64,000 nucleotides of DNA from Geomesophilobacter sediminis (GCF_016458275.1 NZ_JAEMHM010000016.1:1-64000); one strand, 5' to 3'. Shown: positions 51,159 through 63,207, counted from the first letter of the stretch. Numbers and translations are program-made. The notes: generated from the sequence alone by a model not told the origin.

Positions 51159-52234
51159 TGCTGTACCACCTCCTGTACCCGCTCGCATCGAGCTACAAAC
51201 TCTTCAACGTCTTCAAGTACCTGACCTTCCGTACCATCTACGCGATGATCACCGCGCTCGTCCTCGCCTTCATCGTGGGGCCGTGGGTGATCCGGAAGCT
51301 GGAAGGGCTGCAGGCACGGCAGGTGATCCGGACCGACGGGCCGGAATCGCACCTGAAGAAGTCGGGGACCCCGACCATGGGTGGAGTGCTCATCCTCCTT
51401 TGCACCGTGGTGCCGACGCTGCTTTGGGCCGACCTGAGCAACCGCTTCATCTGGGCGCTCCTCTTCATCATCGTGGGCTACGGCGCGATCGGTTTCGTGG
51501 ACGACTACAAGAAGGTGGTGGAAAAGAACCCGAAGGGGCTTTCGCCCCGCCAGAAGATGTTCTGGCAGATCCTGCTGGGGGCGTCGGCCGCGACCTTCCT
51601 CTACATGCTTCCGGGCTTCTCTACCGAACTCTTTTTCCCGTTCTTCAAGAGGATCCATCCGGACCTCGGGATCTTCTTCATTCCGTTTGCCACCCTGGTC
51701 ATCGTCGGGGCGAGCAATGCGGTGAACCTCACCGACGGCCTGGACGGTCTCGCCATCGGGCCGGTCGCCATCAACGCGGCGACCTACATGCTTTTCAGCT
51801 ACATCGCCGGTAACGCGAAGCTCTCCGCCTACCTCCAGATCCCGAACGTTCCCGGCGCCGGCGAACTCGCCATCCTGTGCGGCGCCCTGGTCGGGGCCGG
51901 GCTCGGCTTTCTCTGGTACAACTCGTACCCGGCCGAGGTCTTCATGGGCGACGTCGGTTCCCTTTCCCTGGGGGGGGGGCTCGGCACGCTGGCGGTATTG
52001 ACCAAGCAGGAGATCCTCCTCGTGATCGTGGGCGGCGTCTTCGTCGTCGAGGCCCTGTCGGTCATCTTCCAGGTCGGCTCCTACAAGTACCGCGGCAAGA
52101 GGATCTTTCGGATGGCCCCGATCCACCACCACTTCGAACTGAAGGGGGTGGCGGAGCCGAAGATCATCGTCCGCTTCTGGATCATCACCATCATCCTCGC
52201 CCTGGTGGCGATCTCGACCCTGAAGATGAGGTAA
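51158..52234 (+). CDS. mraY: Phospho-N-acetylmuramoyl-pentapeptide transferase MraY
   Basis: This 358-residue polytopic enzyme has about ten membrane segments. Catalytic and conserved sites: [22 protein letters not shown] (Asp-Asp, Mg binding), [15 protein letters not shown] (catalytic Asp), [14 protein letters not shown], and [12 protein letters not shown] near the end. It transfers phospho-MurNAc-pentapeptide to undecaprenyl phosphate to make lipid I. GGAGGAA precedes the ATG. A family A repeat lies in the 209-nt gap before murD. Confidence 0.97.
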   Translation: MLYHLLYPLASSYKLFNVFKYLTFRTIYAMITALVLAFIVGPWVIRKLEGLQARQVIRTDGPESHLKKSGTPTMGGVLILLCTVVPTLLWADLSNRFIWALLFIIVGYGAIGFVDDYKKVVEKNPKGLSPRQKMFWQILLGASAATFLYMLPGFSTELFFPFFKRIHPDLGIFFIPFATLVIVGASNAVNLTDGLDGLAIGPVAINAATYMLFSYIAGNAKLSAYLQIPNVPGAGELAILCGALVGAGLGFLWYNSYPAEVFMGDVGSLSLGGGLGTLAVLTKQEILLVIVGGVFVVEALSVIFQVGSYKYRGKRIFRMAPIHHHFELKGVAEPKIIVRFWIITIILALVAISTLKMR

Positions 52235-52235
52235 C

Positions 52236-52308
52236 CCTTTTTCCCCTCGCCCTCCGGGAGAGGGTGGCCGAAGGCCGGGTGAGGGCCAGCGCCACGAAGG
52301 ATTTGCGG
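52236..52308. repeat. Family A-type repeat between mraY and murD
   Basis: CCCTCGCCCTCCGGGAGAGG, then CGGGTGAGGGCCAGC, then GCCACGAAGGATTT (52291-52304, identical to 43077-43090). The rest of the gap to 52443 is AT-richer and holds no gene. Confidence 0.65.
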
Positions 52309-52443
52309 GAACGCCATAAAGGAAAGTTTCTTAGGATTTTTTGGCAAGAAATCGTCGGCTGTTTCCGGTATATTGCTCAGTCCACCTTCGGGCGGACAAA
52401 ATCCGGACCCGGCAACCTTCCGGGCTGACGAAAGGATAACGAG

Positions 52444-53805
52444 ATGGAACTCAAGGGCACAAAAATCATGGTGGTCGGGCTGGCGCGGACCGGGGTAGCG
52501 GTGACGCGCTTTCTGGCCGAGCGCGGCGCTGAGGTGACCGTCACCGACATGCGTGAGGAACGCGATCTTGCCGAGGCCCTCGCCGAACTTGCAGACCTGG
52601 AGATCAACTACGAACTCGGGCGGCACGTACCCCAGTCCTTCCTCATGGCCGACCTGATCGTGGTGAGCCCGGGGGTCCCGATGGACATCAAACCCTTGGA
52701 GATGGCCCGTGCCCAGGGACGCCGCGTGGTGAGCGAAGTGGAGCTTGCCTCCTGGTTCATCGACGCCCCCATGGTCGCCATCACCGGCACCAACGGCAAG
52801 ACGACCACGACCACCCTTACCGGCACGATCTTCAAGGCCTGCGGCTTCGATACCTTCGTCGGCGGCAACATCGGCAATCCGCTTATCGAGCTGGCCGCCA
52901 GCGGCGAGCGGGTCGAGCGGGTCGTGGTGGAGCTCTCGTCCTTCCAGTTGGAAGGGGTGGAGAAATTCCGTCCCAATGTGGCGGTGCTCCTCAATCTCAC
53001 CGAGGATCACCTGGACCGCTACGCGAACTTCCAGGAATACATCGACGCGAAGCTGCGCATCTTCGAAAACCAGACCGCCGAGGATTTCGCCGTCCTCAAC
53101 ATCGACGATCCGCTGGTCGCCGAATGCGCCGCCAGGATCAAGGCCAGGATCTTCCCGATGAGCCGCCTTAAGGAGCTCGACGAGGGGATCTTCTATCGCG
53201 ACGGTTTCATCACCTTCGCCCACAGCGGCAAGGTGTTCCGGTTCGCGACCGCGGATTTCAAGCTGCGCGGGGTGCACAACCTCGACAACATCATGGCGAG
53301 CCTCGCCGCGACGCTCCTTTTGCGCGCCGAGGGCGACTGCGCCTACCAGGCGGTGAAGTCCTTCAAGGGGCTGCCGCACCGGATGGAGTTCGTGGCTACC
53401 CACAACGGGGTCGCCTGGTACGAGGACAGCAAGGGAACCAACGTCGGCAGCGTGGTGAAGTCGCTGGAAAGCTTCGAGTCCGGGATCACCCTGATTGCCG
53501 GCGGCAAGGACAAGGGTGGTTCCTATGCGCCGCTTGCACCGCTGGTTCGTGAGCGGGTAGGGCACCTGATCCTGATCGGGGAGGCCAAGGCTCGGATGAA
53601 CGAGGCGCTGGGTGATCTCACCGAGACCCACCTCGCCGAAAGCCTCGAGGAAGCCGTCGCCATCGCCTCCAAGGTAACCACCCCCGGGCACGTGGTCCTC
53701 TTCTCCCCTGCCTGTTCCAGCTTCGACATGTTCAAGAACTACGAGGAGCGCGCCGAGCGCTTCAAGACCCTGGTACACGGCCTGGCCGCCAAGGGGGATG
53801 CGTGA
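52444..53805 (+). CDS. murD: UDP-MurNAc-L-alanine--D-glutamate ligase MurD
   Basis: This 453-residue Mur ligase has a Rossmann N-domain ([29 protein letters not shown]), PGVPMD, P-loop [49 protein letters not shown], and [16 protein letters not shown] with [14 protein letters not shown] near the end. It adds D-Glu to UDP-MurNAc-L-Ala. It overlaps ftsW by 4 nt, so ftsW is translationally coupled. Confidence 0.97.
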   Translation: MELKGTKIMVVGLARTGVAVTRFLAERGAEVTVTDMREERDLAEALAELADLEINYELGRHVPQSFLMADLIVVSPGVPMDIKPLEMARAQGRRVVSEVELASWFIDAPMVAITGTNGKTTTTTLTGTIFKACGFDTFVGGNIGNPLIELAASGERVERVVVELSSFQLEGVEKFRPNVAVLLNLTEDHLDRYANFQEYIDAKLRIFENQTAEDFAVLNIDDPLVAECAARIKARIFPMSRLKELDEGIFYRDGFITFAHSGKVFRFATADFKLRGVHNLDNIMASLAATLLLRAEGDCAYQAVKSFKGLPHRMEFVATHNGVAWYEDSKGTNVGSVVKSLESFESGITLIAGGKDKGGSYAPLAPLVRERVGHLILIGEAKARMNEALGDLTETHLAESLEEAVAIASKVTTPGHVVLFSPACSSFDMFKNYEERAERFKTLVHGLAAKGDA

Positions 53806-54908
53806 AGCGACTGCAGGGGTATGACATCATCGTGCTCATGATGGCGGTGATCCTCACCTGCTTCGGTGTGGTCATGGTCTACTCCGCCTCCTCGGTGATG
53901 GCGGCGAAGAAATTCCACGACGGCTTCTACTTCCTGAAACGGCAGTCCATCTACGCCCTGGTCGGCTTCACCACCATGGGCATCTGCATGCGCATCGACT
54001 ACCACCACTGGCGTCGGGTGGCGGTTCCGCTCTTTTTCACCTGTTTCTTCCTGCTGATCCTGGTGTTCATCCCGGGGATCGGCGGGACCGCCAAGGGCGC
54101 GTCGCGCTGGATCCGGCTCCCCGGCTTCAACTTCCAGCCTTCCGAACTCGCCAAGGTGGCGCTGATCATCTACATGGCCTACTCCCTGGACAAGCGCCAG
54201 GAGAAGCTCCGGCAGTTCATGTCCGGATTCTTCCCCTACCTTTTGATCCTGGGGGTGTTCATCGCGATCCTGCTCAAGCAGCACGACATGGGCGCCGCCC
54301 TCACCATGGTGAGCGTTGCCATCATCATGCTCTTCGCCGCCGGCACCCGGCTCCAGTACATCCTGGGCATGGGGGCGGTTCTTTTGCCTGGCGTCTGCTT
54401 CATGGTAGCCACCGCGGCCTATCGAATGCGAAGGATCACCGCGTTCTTGGACCCGTGGCAGGATCCCACCGACTCCGGGTTCCAGATCATCCAGTCCTGG
54501 CTGGCCTTGGGGACCGGCGGTTTCTTCGGACAGGGGCTGGGCGAGGGGAAACAGAAGCTTTTCTACCTCCCCGAGGCCCATACCGACTTCATCCTCTCGG
54601 TGTGCGGGGAAGAACTCGGATTCATAGGTGTTTTGGTCATCGCGGCCATGTTCCTCCTTCTCGTGCAGCGCTCCATCCGGGTCGCCATAGCGGCCGAAGA
54701 CAACTTCGGTCGCTTTCTCGCGTTCGGAATCGCGGTCCTGATCGGCATCGAAGCGTTCGTCAACATGTCCGTCGTTACCGGCATGGTCCCCACCAAGGGG
54801 CTCGCCCTGCCGTTTCTGAGCTACGGTGGGAGCTCGCTGATCATCACCCTCACCGCGGTGGGGGTCCTCCTCAACGTTTCGACCAGGATGAGGGGGAATC
54901 CGGCATGA
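53802..54908 (+). CDS. ftsW: Septal peptidoglycan polymerase FtsW
   Basis: This 368-residue SEDS protein has about ten membrane helices. It has [40 protein letters not shown] (containing the conserved FQPSE), [19 protein letters not shown], and the loop [40 protein letters not shown], which carries the catalytic region. It polymerises lipid II into septal glycan with FtsI. GTG start inside the murD end; murG starts 4 nt before its stop. Confidence 0.96.
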   Translation: MKRLQGYDIIVLMMAVILTCFGVVMVYSASSVMAAKKFHDGFYFLKRQSIYALVGFTTMGICMRIDYHHWRRVAVPLFFTCFFLLILVFIPGIGGTAKGASRWIRLPGFNFQPSELAKVALIIYMAYSLDKRQEKLRQFMSGFFPYLLILGVFIAILLKQHDMGAALTMVSVAIIMLFAAGTRLQYILGMGAVLLPGVCFMVATAAYRMRRITAFLDPWQDPTDSGFQIIQSWLALGTGGFFGQGLGEGKQKLFYLPEAHTDFILSVCGEELGFIGVLVIAAMFLLLVQRSIRVAIAAEDNFGRFLAFGIAVLIGIEAFVNMSVVTGMVPTKGLALPFLSYGGSSLIITLTAVGVLLNVSTRMRGNPA

Positions 54909-55987
54909 AAATGATCATCGCAGGCGGGGGAACCGGCGGCCATCTCTTCCCGGGAATCGCCGTCGCCGACGAATTCCTGGCAACCAACTCCGAGAACAAG
55001 GTCCTTTTCGTGGGGACCGAACGTGGGATCGAGGCACGGCTGCTCCCCAAGCTCGGCTACGAGCTGGGGGTGATCACCGGGGCCGGGATCAAGGGGCGCG
55101 GGACCTGGGGACAGTTCAAGAGCGCGATGCTCCTTTTGAACGGCTACGCCCAGTCACGCAAGATCCTCAAGGAGTTCCAGCCCGACATCGTGCTGGGGGT
55201 CGGCGGCTACGCCTCCGCACCGCTGCTCCTCGCCGCCCGCGGCATGGGGATCAAGAAGATCTTCATCCACGAGCAAAACGCGATTCCCGGGCTGGCCAAC
55301 AAGATCCTGAGCCGTTTCTCCCAGCGGATCTTCATCTCCATGGCCGAGTCGGCGGCGCTCTTCCCGGAAGGGCGGACCCTTCTGACCGGGAACCCGATCC
55401 GCAAGGAGATCCTCTGGCGCTTCCAGGAGCGGCAGCGCAAGGTGGGGGACGAGTTCCGGATCCTGGTGTTCGGCGGCTCCGCCGGTGCGCACCGGATCAA
55501 CCTGACCATGCTGGAGGCGCTCCCCCACCTGGCCGCGGTACGGGACCGGCTGGTGATCACGCACCAGACCGGGGAGAAGGACTGCGAGGAGATCCGCGCG
55601 GGATACCAGGCACAGGGGGTGAAGGCGAACGTGGCCCCCTTCATCGAGGATATGGCCGCCGCCTACGGCGCCGCCGACCTGGTCATCTGCCGCGCCGGGG
55701 CGACCACCATCGCCGAGGTGACCGCCTGCGGCAAGGGGTGCATCTTCATCCCGTACCCCTACGCCGCGGACGACCACCAGAGAAAGAACGCCGAAGCGCT
55801 GGTGAACAAGAAGGCCGGCTTCATGATCCTCGAGGAGGAGCTGAACGGGGAAGTGCTGGCCGGGGAGATCCTGCGGCTCAAGGCAAATCCCGAGGCATTG
55901 GCCGAGGTCGAGCGGAACGCCCGCTCGCTGGCCCATCTCGACGCGGCTCAGGTGATCGTGACCGAAATGGTCCGCGCCGACCTTTAA
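54905..55987 (+). CDS. murG: UDP-GlcNAc transferase MurG
   Basis: This 360-residue GT-B glycosyltransferase has the N-domain IIAGGGTGGHLFPGIAVAD (G loop 1), GVGGYASAPLLLAA (G loop 2) and FIHEQNAIPGLANKI, and the C-domain VFGGSAGAHRINLTMLEAL (G loop 3) and CRAGATTIAEVTACGKGCIFIPYPYAADDHQRKNAEALV for UDP-GlcNAc. It converts lipid I to lipid II at the inner membrane face. It overlaps ftsW by 4 nt. A family A repeat precedes murC. Confidence 0.97.
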   Translation: MKMIIAGGGTGGHLFPGIAVADEFLATNSENKVLFVGTERGIEARLLPKLGYELGVITGAGIKGRGTWGQFKSAMLLLNGYAQSRKILKEFQPDIVLGVGGYASAPLLLAARGMGIKKIFIHEQNAIPGLANKILSRFSQRIFISMAESAALFPEGRTLLTGNPIRKEILWRFQERQRKVGDEFRILVFGGSAGAHRINLTMLEALPHLAAVRDRLVITHQTGEKDCEEIRAGYQAQGVKANVAPFIEDMAAAYGAADLVICRAGATTIAEVTACGKGCIFIPYPYAADDHQRKNAEALVNKKAGFMILEEELNGEVLAGEILRLKANPEALAEVERNARSLAHLDAAQVIVTEMVRADL

Positions 55988-55989
55988 GG

Positions 55990-56094
55990 TTTGCCCTCAC
56001 CCAAAAAGGTCTCCCGCGTTCCGCTCCTTCAAGGGAGGCGCGCCAGAGCGCTGGGGCAACGGGCAGGGTGAGGATGGGGCCCCCCCGACCGCCG
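55990..56094. repeat. Family A repeat between murG and murC
   Basis: TTTGCCCTCACCC at the left and GGGCAGGGTGAGGATGGGG at the right are inverted around CTCCTTCAAGGGAGG and CCAGAGCGCTGG. The transcript would fold into a long hairpin with two side stems. Confidence 0.75.
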
Positions 56095-56134
56095 CGCTGT
56101 CGGATGGAACACGTAAAAAGCTAAGGAGTACACA

Positions 56135-57517
<1,383 letters not shown>

Positions 57518-57520
57518 AAG

Positions 57521-58423
57521 GTGCGTGAGCGCCTGGAAAGGTTTGCCCGGGAATGCCGGGGCGAGGTCCTCTGGGACGAGCCGATGGCGCGGCACACCAC
57601 CCTCAAGGTGGGGGGGGGCGCCGATCTGCTCTTCTTCCCGGCCGACCTTGACGACCTCCAGGCGGCCTTGGTCCAGCTCCGCGAGGCGCGGATCCCGTAC
57701 CTGGTCCTGGGCGGCGGCAGCAACCTCCTGGTGAAGGACGGCGGCATCCGGGGGTGCGTCATCTCCCTTAAGATGTTCCGCGGCATCCACGTTCTTCCCA
57801 ACGCGCGGATCGAGGTGGCTGGAGGGGCGCGCAGCGCGGCGGTTTCCCGTTTCGCCGCGAAATTCGGCCTGACCGGAATCGAGTTTCTTTGCGCGATTCC
57901 CGGGACCATCGGCGGCGCCATTGCGGTGAACGCCGGAGCGTACGGGCGCAACATCGTGGGAAAGATCGAGACGCTGCTCACCGTGGATCCCGCGGGGCTG
58001 CGGATGCGTGGGCGCCACGAATTGGAGTACGCCTATCGGTACCTGTACCTCGATCCGGAGGAAGTCGTCGTTTCGGCGGTGTTGGAACTCCATCCCGGAG
58101 ATCCCACCGACATCATGGCGCAGATGGCCGACTACCTGACCCATCGGGGCGAGAGCCAGCAGGTTGGCTACCCGAATGCGGGCTCCTTCTTCAAGAACCC
58201 CGCCGGGCACGCGGCCTGGAAGCTGATTGACCAGGCAGGGCTGCGCGGGTACACGGTTGGCGGCGCCCAGGTTTCCGAGGTGCACACCAACTTCCTGGTC
58301 AACCGCGGCGATGCCACCGCTGCCGATCTCCTGGAACTGGCGCGGGTCATCAAGGAAAAGGTGAAGGCGGAAAGTGGAATAGAGCTGGAAGAGGAGGTAC
58401 GGATTGTCGGTGAAGATGCCTAG
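57521..58423 (+). CDS. murB: UDP-N-acetylenolpyruvoylglucosamine reductase MurB
   Basis: This 300-residue type II MurB is a FAD-binding enzyme. It has MARHTTLKVGGGADLLFFPADLDDLQ, VLGGGSNLLVKDGGIRG, FLCAIPGTIGGAIAVNAGAYGRNI, YPNAGSFFKNPAGHAAWKLID (catalytic Ser in the AGSFFKNP motif), and AQVSEVHTNFLVNRGDATAAD (Glu). It lacks the extra loop of type I enzymes. It reduces the enolpyruvyl group with NADPH to make UDP-MurNAc, the MurC substrate. It starts with GTG 3 nt after the murC stop. Confidence 0.96.
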   Translation: MRERLERFARECRGEVLWDEPMARHTTLKVGGGADLLFFPADLDDLQAALVQLREARIPYLVLGGGSNLLVKDGGIRGCVISLKMFRGIHVLPNARIEVAGGARSAAVSRFAAKFGLTGIEFLCAIPGTIGGAIAVNAGAYGRNIVGKIETLLTVDPAGLRMRGRHELEYAYRYLYLDPEEVVVSAVLELHPGDPTDIMAQMADYLTHRGESQQVGYPNAGSFFKNPAGHAAWKLIDQAGLRGYTVGGAQVSEVHTNFLVNRGDATAADLLELARVIKEKVKAESGIELEEEVRIVGEDA

Positions 58424-58766
58424 CAGCCGGTTCAACGGTCAAACTTCGAGGTGCAACGTGAGAACCCGGATCGTTTTGACCAGCAAGCTCACGGGAATCC
58501 GAAGGCTTTTAAAGACGCCGTCGCCCATTTCGTTCCGGTCCGGACCGGGCGCGAGGGCCCTTCCTTTCAAAGGGGGCCTGTCGCGTTACGTGCCGAGCCG
58601 GCACAAACCATGATGCAATGGGCAAAGAGCAATGAGCAGAAAACAGTCGTCGCCGGTTAGGTAGCAGAAGAGCTTGCTAAGCCGCCTCTCCTTCAAGGGG
58701 GGCGCGAGAGCGCGGGGGCAGGTCGAGGATGGGTTCTCCCGCCTCCCCGCTGAAAAGGATACGAAG
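58424..58766. other. Intergenic region between murB and ddl with repeat remnants
   Basis: The 343-nt gap holds a family C-like start (CGGTCAAACTTCGAGGTGC), a long stretch of undetermined content, and a family A copy at 58678-58742 (CCTCTCCTTCAAGGGGGG, then AGGTCGAGGATGGG). A GTG-started 69-codon ORF at 58451-58660 has no ribosome-binding site and no recognisable features, so no gene is called. For comparison, genes elsewhere in the cluster overlap or are under 150 nt apart, except the mraY-murD gap. Confidence 0.6.
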
Positions 58767-59684
58767 ATGACCGTCGAGGAGATGAAAGCAAAACGGGTCG
58801 GGGTGTTGATGGGCGGGCTTTCCGCCGAGCGCGAGGTTTCCCTGAAAAGCGGCGCCGCGGTGCTCAAGGCACTGGTCGAGAAAGGGTACAACGCGGTCGG
58901 CATCGACGTCGGGCGCGATCTGGCGGAGAAGCTGGTCCAGGAGAAGGTGGAGGTTGCCTTCATCGCGCTGCACGGCCGTTTCGGTGAGGACGGTTCGGTC
59001 CAGGGACTTCTGGAGCTGAAGGGGATTCCCTACACCGGCTCCGGCGTCCTGGCAAGTGCCCTCGCCATCAACAAGATCTACTCGAAAATCGTCTTCAAGT
59101 CGGCGGGACTTACCGTGGCACCGTACCAGGTGCTGCACCGCGGCGACAAGCCGAGCCTCAACTTCCCGCTTCCGGTGGTGGTGAAGCCTTCCCAGGAAGG
59201 CTCCTCCGTCGGGGTCAGCATCGTGCGCGAAGAGTCCCAGATCGAGGCCGCCGTAGCCGACGCTTTCACCTATGATGCGGACATCCTGGTGGAGAAGTTC
59301 ATCGCCGGCCGCGAGATCCAGGTCGGGATCCTGGACGGCAGGGCGCTGGGCGCAATCGAGATCGTTCCCAAGAACGAGTTTTACGACTTCGAGGCCAAGT
59401 ACACCGACGGGATGGCCGAGCACATCCTCCCGGCCCCGCTTCCCGTACCGATCTATGAAAAGGTGCTCCGTGCCGGCGAAACCGCCCATGCCTGTCTCGG
59501 CTGCGACGGCTACAGCCGGGTCGACTTCCTGGTGACCGAGGCCGGTGAGTGTTACATCCTCGAGGTGAACACGCTGCCGGGCATGACCGCCCTGAGTTTG
59601 CTTCCCGAGATCGCCAAAGGAAGCGGCATCGAATTTCCCGAGTTGGTCGAGCGCATCGTCCTCGCCTCCTCGCTGAAGATCTAG
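58767..59684 (+). CDS. ddl: D-alanine--D-alanine ligase Ddl
   Basis: This 305-residue ATP-grasp ligase (DdlB-like) has [79 protein letters not shown] and the final [27 protein letters not shown] with Mg-binding residues. It makes the D-Ala-D-Ala dipeptide used by MurF. In the D-Ala-specific ligase the residue after YTGSGV-type segment selects substrate; no vancomycin-resistance variant pattern is seen. AAAAGGAT precedes the ATG. Confidence 0.96.
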   Translation: MTVEEMKAKRVGVLMGGLSAEREVSLKSGAAVLKALVEKGYNAVGIDVGRDLAEKLVQEKVEVAFIALHGRFGEDGSVQGLLELKGIPYTGSGVLASALAINKIYSKIVFKSAGLTVAPYQVLHRGDKPSLNFPLPVVVKPSQEGSSVGVSIVREESQIEAAVADAFTYDADILVEKFIAGREIQVGILDGRALGAIEIVPKNEFYDFEAKYTDGMAEHILPAPLPVPIYEKVLRAGETAHACLGCDGYSRVDFLVTEAGECYILEVNTLPGMTALSLLPEIAKGSGIEFPELVERIVLASSLKI

Positions 59685-59711
59685 TTGATCGGAAGGGGCG
59701 AGGTTCCCGCT

Positions 59712-59768
59712 TAAAAAGCGGAAACCCGTCCTCACCCCAACCCTCTCCTGGAAGGAGAGGGAGTTATT
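59712..59768. repeat. Family A repeat between ddl and ftsQ
   Basis: GTCCTCACCCCAACC is followed by CTCTCCTGGAAGGAGAGG, ending GAGTTATTTG. Confidence 0.75.
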
Positions 59769-59850
59769 TGACTGAAACCACGAGGCGGGAACAGCGGGCG
59801 GTTTTCCCCCCGACCCCTGACACCTGACCCCCGACCCCGGATTTTATATT

Positions 59851-60678
59851 ATGCGTGATCTACATCCCCGAACCCGACGGCAGGTCCCGGTCAACCGGGT
59901 CAAGAAGCCGCCCAAAGAGCGCAAGCCGATCAACTGGCGCCCCATCATCAAGGGTGCGTCCAAGTTCGTCGGCGGTGCGGCCCTCTTTGCGGCGACCGGC
60001 TTCGGCGGGATGAAGCTCTACCGTCTGATCGGCGTATCGAACCTGCTCCGGCTGGAGACCATCGAGGTCTCGCCGATGCGCAAGCTGACCCGAAACGAAG
60101 TGGTGACCCTGGCCGGCATCAAACCGGGCGATCCGCTTTACCGGATCTCGCTCAAGGGGGTCGTCGACCAGCTCTCCAGAAATCCCTGGATCGAGCAGGT
60201 CCACGTCCGGCGCTACTATCCGCACACCCTGAGCATCTCGCTTACCGAGCGGGAACCAAAAGCGGTGGCGAACGTCGGTTGCCTCTACTACCTGGACGCC
60301 AAGGCAAACCTCTTCAAGGCGCTGGCCGAGGGGGATCGGCTCGACTATCCGCTCGTCACCGGGGTGAGCGAGGAGGACCTCACCAAGGACCCGAACGGTT
60401 CCCGGGATGCGTTCCTCGGTGCCCTGCAGGTGGTCGACCAACTCAAGGCGGGTACCGTTTTCGGCCTGACCGACGTCTCCGAGATCCACTACGACAAGGG
60501 GTATGGCTACACGCTTTTCACCATGCAGGGGGGCGTCCCGGTGAAGCTCGGCAACGGCGGTTTCAGCGAGAAGCTCGCGCGGTTTGCCAGCATCTACAAG
60601 GAGCTCCAGCCGCAGATGCATGCGCTTGATTACGTCGATCTGGATTACAGTGACAAAATAATTGTGAAAAAAGGGTAG
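59851..60678 (+). CDS. ftsQ: Cell division protein FtsQ
   Basis: This 275-residue bitopic protein has a basic cytoplasmic N-terminus (residues 1-30), a membrane helix (about 37-60), a POTRA domain (LRLETIEVSPMRKLTRNEVVTLAGIKPGDPLYRI ... NPWIEQVHVRRYYPHTLSISLTEREPKAVANV) and a beta domain. FtsQ bridges the Z-ring and FtsLB/FtsWI. No Shine-Dalgarno sequence lies before the ATG, only an AT-rich TTTTATATT, so initiation may be weak or coupled. ftsA begins 14 nt after its stop. Confidence 0.9.
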   Translation: MRDLHPRTRRQVPVNRVKKPPKERKPINWRPIIKGASKFVGGAALFAATGFGGMKLYRLIGVSNLLRLETIEVSPMRKLTRNEVVTLAGIKPGDPLYRISLKGVVDQLSRNPWIEQVHVRRYYPHTLSISLTEREPKAVANVGCLYYLDAKANLFKALAEGDRLDYPLVTGVSEEDLTKDPNGSRDAFLGALQVVDQLKAGTVFGLTDVSEIHYDKGYGYTLFTMQGGVPVKLGNGGFSEKLARFASIYKELQPQMHALDYVDLDYSDKIIVKKG

Positions 60679-60692
60679 GAAAAGGGGGGAGT

Positions 60693-61931
60693 ATGTCATC
60701 GGTTAAAAGAGACAATCTCATAGTGGGACTCGATATCGGGACGACCAAGATCTGCGCGATCGTGGGCAATCTGACCGAAGAAGGCATAGATATCGTCGGC
60801 ATCGGAACCAGCCCCTCGCGCGGCCTGCGCAAGGGGGTCGTCATCAACATCGAGAGCACCGTGGCTTCGGTAAAGAAAGCGATCGAAGAGGCGGAGCTCA
60901 TGGCCGGCTGCGAGATCAAGTCTGTCTACGCCGGGATCGCCGGCGGGCACATCAAGGGATTCAACTCCCAGGGTGTGATCGCCATCAAGAACCGCGAGGT
61001 CACCACCGAGGACGTCAAGCGCGTCATCGAGGCGGCCAAGGCGATCGCCATTCCGATGGACCGCGAGGTCATCCACATCCTCCCCCAGGAATTCATCATC
61101 GACGACCAGGATGGCATCCGCGAACCGCTTGGCATGAGCGGGGTTCGTCTGGAGGCGAAGGTGCACATCGTCACCGGTGCGGTGGCGAGCGCCCAGAACA
61201 TCGTCAAGTCGTGCAACCGCGCCGGGCTTGAGGTCGCCGACATCGTCCTCGAACAGCTCGCCTCCTCCGAGGCGGTCCTCTCGGCCGACGAGAAGGAACT
61301 CGGCGTGGCGCTGGTCGATATCGGCGGCGGCACCACCGACATCGCCATCTTCGTCGACGGGGCCATCAAGCACACCTCGGTGCTTTCCCTGGGCGGCAAC
61401 CACCTCACCAACGACATCGCGGTCGGCCTGCGCACCCCTATGGCCGAGGCGGAGCGGATCAAGCAGAAGTACGGCTGCTGCCTTTCGTCGCTGGTGGGAA
61501 AAGACGAGACCATCGAAGTTCCCAGCGTGGGCGGCCGCAAGCCGCGGGTCCTCTCCCGCCAGCTCCTCTGCGAGATACTGGAGCCGCGGGTTGAGGAGAT
61601 CTTCACCCTGGTGAACCGCGAGATCATGAAGAGCGGCCTGGAAGACCAGATCGCCTCCGGCGTGGTCATCACCGGCGGGAGCACCATCCTGGAAGGGATG
61701 CCCGAGCTCGCCGAGCAGATCTTCAACCTCCCGGTGCGCCGCGGCCTGCCCCAGCGGATCGGTGGCCTGATCGACGTCGTCAATTCCCCGGTCTACGCAA
61801 CCGGCGTTGGCCTGGTCGTCTACGGTTCCAAGAACGTCGGGGTACACGAGTTCCCGACCGTTCAAAGCGATGACACCGTCTTCCGCCGGGTAAGCCGCCG
61901 GATGCGGGAATGGTTCGGAGAATTTTTCTAA
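60693..61931 (+). CDS. ftsA: Cell division protein FtsA
   Basis: This 412-residue actin-family protein has VGLDIGTTKICAIVGN (phosphate 1), the 1C domain (AGIAGGHIKGFNSQGVIAIKN), VALVDIGGGTTDIAIF (phosphate 2), VVITGGSTILEGMPELAEQIFNLPVR (adenosine), and an amphipathic C-terminal helix (RRVSRRMREWFGEFF) that binds the membrane. It tethers FtsZ to the inner membrane. AGGAAAAGGGGGGAGT provides the ribosome-binding site. Confidence 0.96.
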   Translation: MSSVKRDNLIVGLDIGTTKICAIVGNLTEEGIDIVGIGTSPSRGLRKGVVINIESTVASVKKAIEEAELMAGCEIKSVYAGIAGGHIKGFNSQGVIAIKNREVTTEDVKRVIEAAKAIAIPMDREVIHILPQEFIIDDQDGIREPLGMSGVRLEAKVHIVTGAVASAQNIVKSCNRAGLEVADIVLEQLASSEAVLSADEKELGVALVDIGGGTTDIAIFVDGAIKHTSVLSLGGNHLTNDIAVGLRTPMAEAERIKQKYGCCLSSLVGKDETIEVPSVGGRKPRVLSRQLLCEILEPRVEEIFTLVNREIMKSGLEDQIASGVVITGGSTILEGMPELAEQIFNLPVRRGLPQRIGGLIDVVNSPVYATGVGLVVYGSKNVGVHEFPTVQSDDTVFRRVSRRMREWFGEFF

Positions 61932-61934
61932 TAA

Positions 61935-61967
61935 AAATAAAGATGGCGGCCATTTTAAGCTTTATTT
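61935..61967 (+). promoter_or_regulatory. Nested inverted repeat between ftsA and ftsZ
   Basis: AAATAAAG (61935-61942) pairs with CTTTATTT (61960-61967), and just inside, ATGG (61943-61946) with CCAT (61950-61953). No T-tract follows, so it is not a terminator. It may be a regulator site or an RNA stem affecting the ftsA-ftsZ ratio. Confidence 0.4.
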
Positions 61968-62043
61968 GAAACTCATTTCGTAGTATAACAAGCGGCTAAT
62001 ATTGTTCATTTTTTTGCCGCTGCCGATTAAGGGGGGAGGAGAC

Positions 62044-63207
62044 ATGTTTCAGTTCGATGAGAGCATCGACCAAAGCGCGAAGATCAAGGTAATCGGAGTC
62101 GGCGGAAGTGGTGGCAACGCCGTCAACACCATGATGGATGTGGGGATTGCCGGAGTTGACTTCATCGTCGCGAACACGGACGCCCAGGCGCTCCGCATGT
62201 CCAAGGCGCCGGTGAAGATCCAGATCGGGACCCAGATGACCAAGGGGCTCGGGGCGGGCGCTAATCCCAACGTCGGGCGCGAGGCTGCGCTCGAAGACAA
62301 GGAAAAGCTGGTCGAATCACTCAAGGGCGCGGACATGATCTTCATCGCCGCCGGCATGGGCGGCGGCACCGGGACCGGCGCGGCTCCGGTCATCGCCGAA
62401 GTGGCCCGCGAGGCGGGAGCTCTCACCGTCGGCGTGGTCACCAAGCCGTTCACCCGCGAAGGGCGCCAACGTCTGGCCAAGGGTGAAGACGGCATCAAGG
62501 AACTGAAAAAGCACGTTGACTCCCTCATCGTGATCCCGAACGACCGGCTCCTCGGTCTGGCCGGCAAGTCCATGTCGATCCTCGACGCCTTCAAGCCTTC
62601 CGACGACGTGCTCCGCCAGGCGGTCCAGGGCATTTCCGACCTGATCACCCAGTCCGGCATGATCAACGTCGACTTCGCGGATGTGAAGTCGATCATGAGC
62701 GAACGCGGCATGGCGATGATGGGTATCGGACTGGGCACCGGTGAAAACCGTGCCGTCGACGCCGCGACCAAAGCGATTTCCAGCCCCCTTCTGGAAGACA
62801 TCGACATCTCCGGCGCCAAGGGCGTTCTGGTCAACATCTCCGGATCCGCCAGCATGACCATGGACGAGTTCGACGCGGCGAGCCGCATCATCCACGAGAA
62901 AGTCCACGAAGACGCCAACATCATCGTCGGTCTGGTCATTGACGAGACCCTCGGCGAGACCATCAAGATCACCGCGATTGCCACCGGTTTCGGCGACCGT
63001 TTCGATGTCGAGAAGAGCCGTCAGGAGCTGCGCAGCGTGACCGCTGCCGCTGCCGCCAAGCCGGTTGAAGTCAACCTCGAGATCCCGACCATCGTGCGCC
63101 GTCAGCAACAGCAGCGCGAAGTGCCGCAAAACCGTAACCGCAACTTCTTCATGGAAGAGGAAGACCAGTACGACATTCCGACCTTCCTCCGCAAATCGGT
63201 CGACTAG
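62044..63207 (+). CDS. ftsZ: Cell division protein FtsZ
   Basis: This 387-residue tubulin-like GTPase has [17 protein letters not shown], the tubulin signature [18 protein letters not shown] (T4), NDRLL, the T7 loop [15 protein letters not shown] that completes the next subunit's GTPase site, a C-terminal linker rich in Gln/Arg/Asn (about 345-370), and the conserved tail peptide YDIPTFLRK that binds FtsA. It polymerises into the Z-ring. GGGGGGAGGAGAC gives a strong ribosome-binding site. The 112-nt gap after ftsA contains the inverted repeat and a TATAAC (61984). Confidence 0.98.
   Translation: MFQFDESIDQSAKIKVIGVGGSGGNAVNTMMDVGIAGVDFIVANTDAQALRMSKAPVKIQIGTQMTKGLGAGANPNVGREAALEDKEKLVESLKGADMIFIAAGMGGGTGTGAAPVIAEVAREAGALTVGVVTKPFTREGRQRLAKGEDGIKELKKHVDSLIVIPNDRLLGLAGKSMSILDAFKPSDDVLRQAVQGISDLITQSGMINVDFADVKSIMSERGMAMMGIGLGTGENRAVDAATKAISSPLLEDIDISGAKGVLVNISGSASMTMDEFDAASRIIHEKVHEDANIIVGLVIDETLGETIKITAIATGFGDRFDVEKSRQELRSVTAAAAAKPVEVNLEIPTIVRRQQQQREVPQNRNRNFFMEEEDQYDIPTFLRKSVD

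Noticed and set aside
58451-58660. A 69-codon ORF in the murB-ddl gap
   Set aside because: GTG start without ribosome-binding site, no hydrophobic or domain pattern, and overlap with repeat-like sequence.
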